A stretch of DNA of 6,012 bases from an uncultured Oscillospiraceae bacterium (lineage in GTDB: Bacteria > Bacillota > Clostridia > Oscillospirales > Oscillospiraceae). Shown piece after piece: positions 1 to 6,012 of this stretch (positions within the stretch are counted from its first letter, which is position 1; every line of letters begins with the position of its first letter). Below the pieces are notes generated by a model, which worked only from the letters and a program-made list of their open reading frames with translations, did no database searches and was not told the DNA's origin. The stretch lies in contig CAAETL010000209.1 in the NCBI GenBank assembly GCA_900758955.1, positions 1-6,012 of the forward strand, in the 5' to 3' direction. The position numbers and the translations under genes were made by a program.

Positions 1-22
1 GGAACGATTATGCCATCGTTCC
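1..22 (-). terminator. Possible terminator hairpin after trmB (cut by window edge)
   Basis: A perfect 8-bp inverted repeat (GGAACGAT, six-base loop, ATCGTTCC) lies 12 bases beyond the trmB stop codon, reading on the minus strand. This position fits an intrinsic terminator. The U-tract that would prove it would lie past base 1, outside the window. The plus-strand side has no T-run after the stem, so a terminator for plus-strand transcription is unlikely. The stem is only moderately GC-rich. Confidence 0.4.
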
Positions 23-34
23 GGGCCATTGCGT

Positions 35-709
35 TTATTCCCCCTGGGACTCTCCTTGAGCCTGGGGCGGCAGTTCTTCCTTGGTTCCCACACACCGGTG
101 AATGGGGGTCCCCATCTGATGAAATTTCTCCTCATAATCGGTCATAATTCCTCGAATCCCCTCCCCATGGAGATTACGGGTCACCTCGCTGAGGGCGAAA
201 CCGGCCTTGGGAAACTGGAAAAGGGAGAACTCAAAGAGTGGTTTGTTATCGGTTTTAAAATGAATCTGCCCACCCGCCCGGAGTACTGGACGGTAGGAGC
301 GGAGGAAGTCCACATGGGTCAGTCGGCGGCGGGCGTGGCGCTGTCCCGGCCAGGGGTCGCAGAAGTTGATATAAATCCGGTCGATTTCCCCAGGCATGAA
401 GTATTCGGACAACTTGGCCGCATCTCCGTCGATAAAAAAGACGTTGTTAAGCCCCTCCGCCTGGGCCCGCTCCATGGCGATTACCATGGCTTCAGGGACC
501 CGCTCCACGGCAATAAAGAGCGTGTCCGGATGCTGGGCGGCGGTCTGGCAGGTGAAGCGGCCCTTACCGCATCCCAGTTCCAGATCAATCTGATCGGCTC
601 CCGGCATCAGGTCCCGCCAAGCCCCCTTCCGCCCCACAGGGTCTTTGATCCAACAGGCGGCGCATTTCTCCATCCGGGGGCCCAAATTCTTTTTCTTTCG
701 CATTCGCAT
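35..709 (-). CDS. trmB: tRNA (guanine-N7-)-methyltransferase TrmB
   Basis: Cytosolic SAM-dependent enzyme that methylates N7 of G46 in the variable loop of tRNAs. The 224-residue product has the family landmarks in order: SAM motif I LELGCGKGRF (43-52), the acidic AVER segment (67-70), DGDA (94-97), the TrmB signature around DPWPGQRHARRR (118-129), KTDN (152-155) and C-terminal TDYEEKF (190-196). Many Firmicute homologues have Lys-Lys after DPWP; here it is Gly-Gln, probably clade variation. ATG 709 was chosen because AAGGAG sits 10 bases upstream, the resulting N-terminus MRMRKKKNLG matches the usual family start, and the length is normal. The frame stays open to another ATG at 895, which would add 62 residues that resemble nothing I know. 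The gene has its own promoter (767-795). Identity is near certain; the start is fairly sure. Confidence 0.95.
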   Translation of the reverse strand: MRMRKKKNLGPRMEKCAACWIKDPVGRKGAWRDLMPGADQIDLELGCGKGRFTCQTAAQHPDTLFIAVERVPEAMVIAMERAQAEGLNNVFFIDGDAAKLSEYFMPGEIDRIYINFCDPWPGQRHARRRLTHVDFLRSYRPVLRAGGQIHFKTDNKPLFEFSLFQFPKAGFALSEVTRNLHGEGIRGIMTDYEEKFHQMGTPIHRCVGTKEELPPQAQGESQGE

Positions 710-719
710 ATTCAGCAGT

Positions 720-725
720 CTCCTT
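720..725 (-). promoter_or_regulatory. Shine-Dalgarno of trmB (decides start)
   Basis: AAGGAG on the minus strand, 10 bases before ATG 709 and 16 before the in-frame ATG 703. The spacing favours 709 over 703. Confidence 0.8.
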
Positions 726-738
726 ACCCACAGGTCCG

Positions 739-754
739 CGCCTCCTGAGAGGCG
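739..754 (-). repeat. Small hairpin in the trmB 5' leader
   Basis: A perfect 6-bp GC-rich stem (CGCCTC / GAGGCG) with a four-base loop lies between the predicted trmB transcription start and its ribosome binding site. No T-run follows it, so it is not a terminator. It does not include the Shine-Dalgarno. It may stabilise the leader RNA or be chance. Confidence 0.35.
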
Positions 755-766
755 GCAATGGACTGT

Positions 767-795
767 ATCATACCACATCAGACGTCTTTTGTCAG
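767..795 (-). promoter_or_regulatory. SigA-type promoter of trmB
   Basis: On the minus strand, the -35 CTGACA (790-795; five of six consensus bases) is followed by exactly 17 bases and the -10 TATGAT (767-772; five of six). TGG immediately precedes the -10, an extended -10 element. Transcription would start near 760, giving a leader of about 50 bases before ATG 709. A promoter here would lie inside the 62-codon upstream extension of the open frame, which is a main reason to doubt that extension. Confidence 0.75.
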
Positions 796-897
796 CCCTG
801 ATTCCGCCGGTTTTGTGGACAGGAACGCCGCGCCTCGGTTTTGATGCGGTCCTCAGCCAATTACTTATGGCGCCCCATGCCCTCACCCTGTACATCC

Positions 898-951
898 AAA
901 TATCCTCCCCTCACAAGCGCCGGAAAACAGGGCTGTGAAGAGAGGATATTT
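898..951. repeat. 54-base imperfect inverted repeat between the lipoprotein gene and trmB
   Basis: The outer arms are a perfect 10-bp match (AAATATCCTC at 898-907, GAGGATATTT at 942-951). An inner, interrupted stem pairs parts of 911-918 with 932-938 around a 13-base loop. On the plus strand the stem runs into TTTTCTTC, which looks terminator-like, but no plus-strand gene lies upstream. On the minus strand it sits 50 bases after the lipoprotein stop, where it could end that transcript, although only three U then GG follow. Its minus-strand 3' arm also contains part of a Shine-Dalgarno (904-910) facing ATG 895. It could be a terminator, an RNA switch or a dispersed palindrome; the window alone cannot decide. 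Confidence 0.6.
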
Positions 952-1001
952 TCTTCATTGTATGCGCAACAGTAAAGCGTCCTTCCTATTTTTAAGTACC
1001 G

Positions 1002-1469
1002 CTATTCCACGGGCAGGAGAACGAAGTCCCTCGGACCCAGCTTCCCGGCCAGATCCCTGAGCGTTTCCCAGGTGTCCCGCACGCTCTCCTGATGCAGCGT
1101 ACCGCAAGTGGGCAGCTGGAGATAAAACACTTCCGTCGCCGTCTCACCCAGATAACAGGCGCCAAGCCACGGGCCCTCCTGGGCTTTCCACGTCTCCGTA
1201 GGGATCGCCTCCACCGCCGCCACCATGTCCCCGCTTTCTTTTAAGGTGAAGGTCACACGCTTACCGTCCTCGGATTCCACTCGATCGCACGCCGCGGCCA
1301 GTTCCTGGGGCAAAGTCAGGGTATAGCCCCAAGTTTCATTGGTGTAAGTGGCATCCTCCACCACACCATCCGGGGCTGAGGACGGGGCAGGGGACGTTCC
1401 CTGGGCCTGGGCCGCGCATCCGCACAACAAGGCCCCCAGCGCCAGAGCCGTCACAGTCATTTTCAGCAT
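1002..1469 (-). CDS. Small predicted lipoprotein of unknown function
   Basis: The 155-residue product begins with a short type II (lipoprotein) signal: Lys3, a hydrophobic run from about 5 to 15, then lipobox L15-C16-G17 before C18, the predicted lipidated cysteine. It should be anchored on the outer face of the cytoplasmic membrane. A Ser/Pro/Ala-rich linker (about 19-40) leads to a roughly 110-residue domain beginning near NETWGYTLTLP (44-54), with cysteines at 61, 105 and 122. I recognise no family; the short Gly-Tyr-aromatic, beta-rich opening resembles many small Clostridial secreted proteins. The ATG start is supported by AAGGAG 8 bases upstream; ATG 1460 would be poorly spaced and would shorten the signal. 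It is divergent from radC. No clear promoter was found for it in 1470-1620. Being a real lipoprotein gene is well supported; its function is unknown. Confidence 0.82.
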   Translation of the reverse strand: MLKMTVTALALGALLCGCAAQAQGTSPAPSSAPDGVVEDATYTNETWGYTLTLPQELAAACDRVESEDGKRVTFTLKESGDMVAAVEAIPTETWKAQEGPWLGACYLGETATEVFYLQLPTCGTLHQESVRDTWETLRDLAGKLGPRDFVLLPVE

Positions 1470-1627
1470 AGTATCCGCTCCTTTTGGAAAACTCTTTGAT
1501 AGTAGACGGGATGGGCTGGGGAAAGTTCCCTATTCACGCAATTTTTTCGTAGGGCCCCCACCGCTATACTGCCCGCTTCAGAACCGCGCGGCGGCGGAAG
1601 GGAGAAATTTGGAGACTAAAAAGAATC
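1470..1627. other. Divergent intergenic region, left part
   Basis: No gene is supported here. It holds the lipoprotein Shine-Dalgarno (minus strand, 1478-1483), a 12-base dyad GGGAA-AG-TTCCC at 1519-1530 whose two-base centre makes it an operator-like palindrome rather than a hairpin, a weak bulged stem between 1528 and 1554, and a GC-rich stretch at 1584-1600. I found no well-spaced -35/-10 pair for the minus-strand lipoprotein gene; TACTAT near 1498-1503 has no good partner. Confidence 0.4.
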
Positions 1628-1656
1628 TTGTCCCTTTATGGGAAGTGTAGTATAAT
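1628..1656 (+). promoter_or_regulatory. SigA-type promoter of the radC-uvrB operon
   Basis: The -35 TTGTCC (1628-1633; four of six consensus bases) is followed by exactly 17 bases and a perfect -10 TATAAT (1651-1656). Transcription should start near 1663, leaving a leader of about 42 bases before GTG 1705. I looked for a Firmicute LexA box (GAAC-N4-GTTC type) overlapping it and saw none, so SOS control is not evident from the sequence. Confidence 0.8.
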
Positions 1657-1704
1657 CATATTCTAAGCAATTAGGTCGATACTACCAGGGAAAGGAGGGT
1701 CTCC

Positions 1705-2376
1705 GTGGATCTCCACAAGGGTCATCGAGAGCGGGTAAAGCAGGAGTTTCTTTCCGGCGGATTGGAGCACTTTTCCGAGATCCGCGCTCTGGAGCTTTTG
1801 CTCTTTTATTCCCGTCGGCAAGGGGATGTGAACGAACTGGCCCACGGGCTCATCAACACCTTCGGCAGTCTGGCGGGTGTGTTGGATGCCGAACCGGCCC
1901 AGCTCATCCAGGTGCCAGGCGTGGGGGAAAACACCGCCGTTCTGCTCAAGCTGGTCACCGCTATGGCAGGGAAATATTTGGCTTCACGCTCCAGTGTCGA
2001 TACCGTGCTAGGCGGCGCCCACGAGATTCGTCAGCTCTTCGCTCCCTACTTTTTCGGCGCCAAAAATGAGATGGCCTACCTCGCCTGTATGGACGGTAAA
2101 CTAAAGGTGCTGGGCATACGCAAGCTGGGGGAAGGATCGCCCAATGCAACCGACATCACCGCCAGACAGGTGGCCTCCGCGGTGCTTTCCCTCAACGCCA
2201 CGGTGGTGGTGCTGGCGCACAATCACATCAGCGGGGTGGCAACCCCATCCGAGGCCGATCTGGCCACCACCGCCTACCTGAAAAACTTCCTGTCCAAAAT
2301 GAACGTCACCCTTTATGACCATGTAATTCTAGTGGATGACGATATGCTCTCTCTCCGTGAGAGCCATTATCTGTAA
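1705..2376 (+). CDS. radC: RadC family protein (MPN/JAMM domain, UPF0758)
   Basis: A 223-residue protein with the two-part RadC layout. An N-terminal helical region contains a helix-hairpin-helix-like segment (about 62-83, with PGVGE at 71-75). A C-terminal MPN domain carries the JAMM metal motif: H172-x-H174, ten residues, then D185, with E122 as the likely upstream acidic residue. The family was once called a DNA repair protein, but that role is disputed and its enzymatic activity is unproven. The HNHPSG block of most RadC proteins reads HNHISG here; the metal ligands are intact. The GTG start is supported by AAAGGAGG six bases before it and by the family-typical opening DLHKGHRERVKQ. It is first in the operon, directly after a strong promoter and 34 bases before uvrB. 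Confidence 0.94.
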   Translation: MDLHKGHRERVKQEFLSGGLEHFSEIRALELLLFYSRRQGDVNELAHGLINTFGSLAGVLDAEPAQLIQVPGVGENTAVLLKLVTAMAGKYLASRSSVDTVLGGAHEIRQLFAPYFFGAKNEMAYLACMDGKLKVLGIRKLGEGSPNATDITARQVASAVLSLNATVVVLAHNHISGVATPSEADLATTAYLKNFLSKMNVTLYDHVILVDDDMLSLRESHYL

Positions 2377-2410
2377 GCTGCCCTTCACCATCTCGTAAGG
2401 AGGATTTCCG

Positions 2411-4390
2411 ATGCCCAACTTTCAAGTCGTCAGCGACTATTTGCCTTCGGGCGACCAACCCACCGCCATTGAGGCGCTGTCCCGGGGCGTAGAGCTGGGC
2501 CTGCAGGAACAGACGCTGCTGGGCGTCACCGGCTCGGGCAAGACCTTTACCATGGCGAAGGTCATCGAGCAGGTGCAGCGGCCCACACTGGTCCTGGCGC
2601 ACAATAAGACCCTGGCCGCCCAGTTGTGCGCGGAATTCAAAGAATTTTTTCCCCACAACGCCGTGGAGTATTTTGTCTCCTATTATGACTATTATCAGCC
2701 TGAGGCCTACATCCCCCATACGGATACCTTTATCGAGAAGGACAGCGCCATCAACGATGAAATCGAACGTCTGCGCCACTCCGCCACCTCCGCCCTGTTT
2801 GAGCGGCAGGATGTCATCGTGGTGGCCTCGGTTTCCTGCATCTACGGCTTGGGCGACCCCATTGACTACAAACAGATGGTGATTTCCCTGCGCGCCGGTC
2901 AGGAGCGGAAACGGGATGACTTATTAAAAAAATTAGTGGAAATTCGCTACGAGCGCAACGACGTGGCCTTTGACCGAAACCGTTTTCGCGTCCGGGGGGA
3001 CACCGTGGAAATTTTCCCCGTGTACGCCAAGGATCACGCCATTCGGGTGGAGTTCTTTGGGGATGAGATCGACCGCATTTCGGAAATTAATATCGTCACC
3101 GGCACACCGGTGCGCATCTTGGACCATGTGGCCATTTATCCCGCCTCCCACTACGTCTCCACCCCGGAAAAAATGGCGGCCGCCATCCAGGAGATCTACC
3201 GGGAAATGGAGGAGCGGGTGGCCTTCTTCCAGGCAAACGACCAGCTTCTGGAGGCCCAGCGCATCAAGCAGCGCACCCTGTATGACATCGAGATGATCCA
3301 GGAGTTGGGCTACTGTTCGGGAATAGAAAACTACAGCCGCGTCATTTCCGCCCGCCCTGTGGGCTCCCCGCCACTGACGCTCCTGGACTACTTCCCCAAG
3401 GATTTTCTTATGTTTATCGACGAGAGCCATGTCACCCTGCCCCAGGTACGGGCCATGTACGCCGGGGACCGGGCCCGGAAAACCACCCTGGTGGACTACG
3501 GCTTCCGTCTTCCCTGCGCCTTTGACAACCGCCCCCTCAACTTTGAGGAATTTAACGAGCGGGTCAACCAGGTGGTCTATGTCTCCGCCACGCCGGGCGA
3601 ATACGAACGGACCCGCTCGGGCCAGGTGGTGGACCAGGTGATCCGCCCCACCGGTCTGTTGGACCCCGTCATCCAGGTGCGCCCGGTGGAGGGACAGATC
3701 GACGACCTGATTGGAGAGATCAACCTGCGCACCGAAAAGAGCGAGCGGGTCCTGGTCACCGTTCTCACCAAACGGATGGCCGAGGACTTAACCACCTATC
3801 TTCAGGAGGCGGGCATCCGGGTCCGCTACATGCACCACGACATTGACACCATCGAGCGGATGGAGATTCTCCGGGACCTGCGGCTGGGCGAATTTGACGT
3901 ACTGGTTGGCATTAACCTGCTGCGGGAGGGCCTGGACTTACCGGAAGTCTCCCTGGTTGCCATTTTGGACGCGGATAAGGAGGGCTTCCTACGCAGTGAA
4001 ACCTCCCTAATCCAGACCATCGGACGGGCGGCCCGCAACGCCGAAGGCGTCGTCATCATGTACGCCGACAAGATCACCCCCTCCATGTCCGCCGCCATCC
4101 AGGAGACCCAGCGCCGACGGGATATCCAGACCCAGTACAATGAGGCGCATGGCATCATCCCCAAGACGGTGGTGAAATCGGTACGGGAACTGCTGGAAAT
4201 CTCCCGCGCCGCCGATGAGGTCACGCCGCGCCGCGCCGACGGGTCGGCCATGACCAAAAAGGAGCGGGACCATCTGGTGGCTCAACTGGAAAAGGAGATG
4301 AAAGAGGCCAGCCGTCGGCTGGAATTCGAGTACGCCGCCGTTTTGCGGGATCAAATGATCGAATTGCAGGGCAAAAAGACCAAGGATTAA
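2411..4390 (+). CDS. uvrB: UvrABC system protein B (excision nuclease helicase subunit)
   Basis: Damage-verification subunit of nucleotide excision repair. It is loaded by UvrA, opens DNA with its beta-hairpin, and recruits UvrC for the dual incision. The 659-residue product is full length for the family. Visible in order: Q-motif region GDQ (14-16), Walker A GVTGSGKT (38-45), beta-hairpin with the [10 protein letters not shown] block (91-100), Walker B DESH (337-340), motif VSATP (391-395), motif [15 protein letters not shown] (500-513), motif [10 protein letters not shown] (535-542), and a C-terminal UVR domain (about 616-652) for UvrC contact. All catalytic motifs are intact. The ATG has AAGGAGG seven bases upstream. 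The gene follows radC closely and is probably co-transcribed from the 1628-1656 promoter. uvrA, often the next gene in Firmicutes, is not next here; an MmcQ/YjbR gene is. Confidence 0.99.
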   Translation: MPNFQVVSDYLPSGDQPTAIEALSRGVELGLQEQTLLGVTGSGKTFTMAKVIEQVQRPTLVLAHNKTLAAQLCAEFKEFFPHNAVEYFVSYYDYYQPEAYIPHTDTFIEKDSAINDEIERLRHSATSALFERQDVIVVASVSCIYGLGDPIDYKQMVISLRAGQERKRDDLLKKLVEIRYERNDVAFDRNRFRVRGDTVEIFPVYAKDHAIRVEFFGDEIDRISEINIVTGTPVRILDHVAIYPASHYVSTPEKMAAAIQEIYREMEERVAFFQANDQLLEAQRIKQRTLYDIEMIQELGYCSGIENYSRVISARPVGSPPLTLLDYFPKDFLMFIDESHVTLPQVRAMYAGDRARKTTLVDYGFRLPCAFDNRPLNFEEFNERVNQVVYVSATPGEYERTRSGQVVDQVIRPTGLLDPVIQVRPVEGQIDDLIGEINLRTEKSERVLVTVLTKRMAEDLTTYLQEAGIRVRYMHHDIDTIERMEILRDLRLGEFDVLVGINLLREGLDLPEVSLVAILDADKEGFLRSETSLIQTIGRAARNAEGVVIMYADKITPSMSAAIQETQRRRDIQTQYNEAHGIIPKTVVKSVRELLEISRAADEVTPRRADGSAMTKKERDHLVAQLEKEMKEASRRLEFEYAAVLRDQMIELQGKKTKD

Positions 4391-4448
4391 TGTACCATGA
4401 GGAAACGCTCCCCGCGCCTAATACAGGTTTGCTCAAAGGAGACCACAA

Positions 4449-4865
4449 ATGAATCAACAGTTTAACTGGCTGGACGCCTACCTGCGCGCCAAACCCGGCG
4501 CGGAATATGACTACAAAGAGGAATGGCAGTGGCACCGATATCAGGTGCGCGGGAAGCTGTTCGCCGCCCTATGTGAGCCGGAGCTCAAGTATCAGACCTA
4601 TGGCGGCCATCCTCTCATCAACCTCAAATGCGATCCCCGGCTGTCTGAGCTTCTTCAGGCGGAACATCCGGAGATTCTCCCCGGGTTCTACTCCGACAAA
4701 CGCCACTGGATCGCCGTCTTACTGGACGGCAATTTCCCAGAGGAGACCCTGCGTCAGCTCTGTGACGCCTCCTATGACTTGGTAACGGGGAAGCTGCCCA
4801 AAAAAGTCCAGCGAGAGCTGGGCCTTCTCCCCCCCGCCTCTTCCACATCCAAGGGAAAGGACTGA
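4449..4865 (+). CDS. MmcQ/YjbR family protein
   Basis: A 138-residue cytosolic protein matching the MmcQ/YjbR family (CyaY-like fold, often labelled DNA-binding, function not established). Signature blocks: KPG (15-17), YQVRGKLFAAL (31-41), INLKCDP (57-63), PGFYSDKRHW (78-87) and ASYDLV (107-112). The last 15 or so residues, Pro/Ser-rich and ending in Lys-Gly-Lys-Asp, extend beyond the conserved core. A run of seven C (4829-4835) encodes two of those prolines; slippage there would change only this tail. The ATG start has AAAGGAG seven bases upstream. It follows uvrB by 58 bases and its stop lies six bases before the permease GTG, so it is probably in the same operon. Its link to repair is by position only. 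Confidence 0.9.
   Translation: MNQQFNWLDAYLRAKPGAEYDYKEEWQWHRYQVRGKLFAALCEPELKYQTYGGHPLINLKCDPRLSELLQAEHPEILPGFYSDKRHWIAVLLDGNFPEETLRQLCDASYDLVTGKLPKKVQRELGLLPPASSTSKGKD
4851..4861 (+). promoter_or_regulatory. Ribosome binding region before the permease gene (start ambiguous)
   Basis: AAGGGAAAGGA inside the end of the MmcQ/YjbR gene. AAAGGA (4856-4861) is 10 bases before GTG 4872, the in-frame permease start. AAGGGA (4851-4856) is eight bases before ATG 4865, which overlaps the upstream stop by one base (TGATG) but opens a different frame of 47 codons. In-frame ATG 4917 has no visible Shine-Dalgarno. Confidence 0.5.
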
Positions 4866-4871
4866 TGGACT

Positions 4872-5798
4872 GTGAAGCTGTCCTCGACCCAGGGGTCCCC
4901 GCCGGCCCAATGCCCGATGGAACCCGCCGCGCCGCAAAAAACCAACTATCGGGCTTACGCCTGCATCATGGCGGCAGGGTCTATGTGGGGCTGCATCGGC
5001 CTGTTTAACCGGCATCTATCCGCCATGGGGATCTCCGCCCAGGCCATTGTGCTACTGCGCAACTTAGGCGGACTCCTATTGTTGGGGCTCATTTTTCTGG
5101 TCTTTGACCGGAGCGTTTTCCACATCCGCCTTCGGCATCTGCCCTACTTTCTGGGGTCCGGGCTGGTGGGCATTTTGCTGTTTACGTTGTGTTATTTTCG
5201 CAGCCAGCAGGTCTCCTCTCTGGCGGTGGCCGCCATTCTGCTGTACACCGCCCCCACCTTTGTGGTCATTTTCTCCGCTATTTTATGGAAGGATCGGATC
5301 ACCAAAAAGAAAATCGCCGCCCTGCTCATCGCTTTCCTGGGCTGTTCCTTTGTCACCGGCATCTGGTCCGGCAGCCTGTCCCTCACCGTAAGCGGCTTGC
5401 TGCTGGGCCTGGGCAGCGGGCTGTTTTACAGTATGTATTCCATTTTTGGCCGGTTTGCCCTGGCCCACTATAAGCCCTTCACCGTCACCTTTTACACCTT
5501 CCTGGTGGCGGGGGTGGGCTCCTGCTTTTTGGTCCGTCCCACTCAGGTGGCCCAAACGCTGGCAAACCCCACCGCCCTTCTGTTGGTGCTGGGACTCACC
5601 GTGTTCGCCACGGTGCTGCCCTATCTTCTTTACACCAAGGGCCTTTCCCAAATGGACAGCGGCAAGGCCTCGATCTTGGCCAGCATTGAGCCTGTGGTGG
5701 CGTCTCTCATGGGGATTTTGGCCTTTGGGGAGCCCATGAGCATCGGCGTGGTGCTGGGCCTGATCTGTATTTTAATCTCCGTGTACATCCTGAGGTGA
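4872..5798 (+). CDS. EamA/DMT superfamily permease (10 TM)
   Basis: An integral membrane transporter of the drug/metabolite transporter superfamily; the substrate cannot be told (amino acids, metabolites and drugs are all known in the family). The 308-residue product is built of two EamA repeats, about 28-164 and 172-307, each with five hydrophobic segments, roughly 28-46, 58-78, 90-108, 114-137, 146-164, 172-192, 203-221, 234-254, 264-286 and 290-307. Family-like blocks include GSMWGCIGLF (36-45) and ASIEPVVASLMG (270-281) near the end of the second repeat, before the final helix. The GTG start is chosen for its Shine-Dalgarno (AAAGGA, 10 bases before). Starting at ATG 4917 would drop 15 Ser/Pro-rich residues and give a more typical 293-residue protein, but without a visible binding site. 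It lies six bases after the MmcQ/YjbR gene and four before ybaK. Confidence 0.9.
   Translation: MKLSSTQGSPPAQCPMEPAAPQKTNYRAYACIMAAGSMWGCIGLFNRHLSAMGISAQAIVLLRNLGGLLLLGLIFLVFDRSVFHIRLRHLPYFLGSGLVGILLFTLCYFRSQQVSSLAVAAILLYTAPTFVVIFSAILWKDRITKKKIAALLIAFLGCSFVTGIWSGSLSLTVSGLLLGLGSGLFYSMYSIFGRFALAHYKPFTVTFYTFLVAGVGSCFLVRPTQVAQTLANPTALLLVLGLTVFATVLPYLLYTKGLSQMDSGKASILASIEPVVASLMGILAFGEPMSIGVVLGLICILISVYILR
5792..5798 (+). promoter_or_regulatory. ybaK Shine-Dalgarno overlapping the permease stop
   Basis: GAGGTGA includes the permease TGA stop (5796-5798) and lies just before ATG 5803. This arrangement points to translational coupling between the two genes. Confidence 0.6.
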
Positions 5799-5802
5799 CG
5801 CC

Positions 5803-6012
5803 ATGCCCAAAGAAGAGAAAACCAATGTGATGCGCATACTGGAAGAGCATGCGATTTCGTATACGCCCCATGAGTACCCCCACGGGGCGGACCCAGTGGA
5901 CGGGGTTACGGTGGCCCGCTCCCTGGGCCAGCCTCTTGAATCGGTGTTTAAAACCCTGGTTTCACGCGGGAGTAAGGGCGGAATTTATGTCTTTGTCCTC
6001 CCGGCAGACGCC
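5803..6012 (+). CDS. ybaK: Cys-tRNA(Pro)/prolyl-tRNA editing deacylase YbaK/EbsC (5' part, cut by window end)
   Basis: The first 70 codons are present without a stop and run off the window. The translation opens MPKEEKTNVMRILEEH and continues with DGVTVARSLG (33-42), VFKTLV (48-53) and YVFVLPAD (62-69), matching the N-terminal half of YbaK/EbsC proteins. The family hydrolyses mischarged Cys-tRNA(Pro) in the cytosol as a trans-acting editing factor. Lys50 in the FKTL block is the conserved active-site lysine of the family. A full-length protein would be about 155-160 residues, so roughly half is missing. The ATG is four bases after the permease stop, with its Shine-Dalgarno overlapping that stop, so it should be the fifth gene of the radC-uvrB operon. 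The family call is firm; substrate specificity is inferred from the family. Confidence 0.92.
   Translation, partial: MPKEEKTNVMRILEEHAISYTPHEYPHGADPVDGVTVARSLGQPLESVFKTLVSRGSKGGIYVFVLPADA

Noticed and set aside
29..748. A 239-codon plus-strand open frame opposite trmB
   Set aside because: It is the antisense shadow of a well-supported trmB; its product is compositionally odd and resembles no family.
957..964. CATACAAT on the minus strand, resembling a sporulation SigE -10
   Set aside because: No SigE-like -35 at the right distance and no suitably placed gene except the doubtful upstream trmB start.
1628..1704. LexA/SOS box upstream of radC-uvrB
   Set aside because: No GAAC-N4-GTTC-like palindrome is present at or near the promoter.
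2306..3430. Long minus-strand open frames opposite uvrB (2306-2779 and 2933-3430)
   Set aside because: Shadows of the uvrB coding frame in GC-rich DNA; no ribosome binding sites or recognisable domains.
3826..4354. Two minus-strand open frames opposite the 3' end of uvrB
   Set aside because: Arg/Ser-rich or low-complexity translations typical of antisense frames; uvrB motifs V and VI and the UVR domain occupy the plus strand.
4397..4465. 22-codon open frame between uvrB and the MmcQ/YjbR gene
   Set aside because: No Shine-Dalgarno, no similarity, and it overlaps the next gene's binding site and start.
4829..4835. Run of seven C near the 3' end of the MmcQ/YjbR gene as a phase-variation tract
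   Set aside because: It is short, lies beyond the conserved core and slippage would alter only a variable tail; no reason to think it is a switch.
4936..4942. A AAA AAC slippery heptamer in the frame opened by ATG 4865
   Set aside because: A -1 shift here would not enter the permease frame, which is +1 relative to it, so it cannot join the two.
5283..5651. Gln/Gly-rich minus-strand open frame opposite the permease
   Set aside because: Antisense of membrane-helix codons; composition is an artefact and no start signal is visible.

Overview
The window looks like chromosomal DNA of a GC-rich Firmicute of class Clostridia, most likely a gut Oscillospiraceae-type organism (Flavonifractor/Intestinimonas-like). 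That placement is an inference from strong AAGGAG-type ribosome binding sites, SigA-like promoters, a Firmicute-style TrmB N-terminus, a type II lipoprotein signal and the MmcQ/YjbR, EamA and YbaK families. No search could be run. There is no sign of a phage, transposon, plasmid, CRISPR array, tRNA or rRNA.

Layout. The left quarter is on the minus strand. trmB (tRNA m7G46 methyltransferase, start at 709) has its own well-formed promoter at 767-795 and a possible terminator hairpin at the window edge. Upstream of it is a gene for a small unrecognised lipoprotein (1002-1469). Between them lies a 54-base imperfect inverted repeat (898-951). The divergent intergenic region 1470-1704 holds a strong plus-strand promoter with a perfect TATAAT. 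From it a compact plus-strand cluster runs to the window end: radC, uvrB, an MmcQ/YjbR protein, an EamA drug/metabolite-type permease and the 5' part of ybaK. Intergenic gaps are 34, 58, 6 and 4 bases, and no convincing terminator lies between the genes, so they probably form one operon.

Function. uvrB is the damage-verification helicase of nucleotide excision repair. RadC carries an MPN/JAMM fold whose molecular role is unsettled. YbaK edits mischarged tRNA and TrmB modifies tRNA. The MmcQ/YjbR protein and the permease have no assignable substrate. The window is mainly housekeeping, and I see no convincing new multi-gene system. The points most worth checking are the start of trmB (a second start 186 bases upstream has a good Shine-Dalgarno partly buried in the 898-951 hairpin), the radC-uvrB pairing under one promoter, the start of the permease gene, and the orphan lipoprotein.
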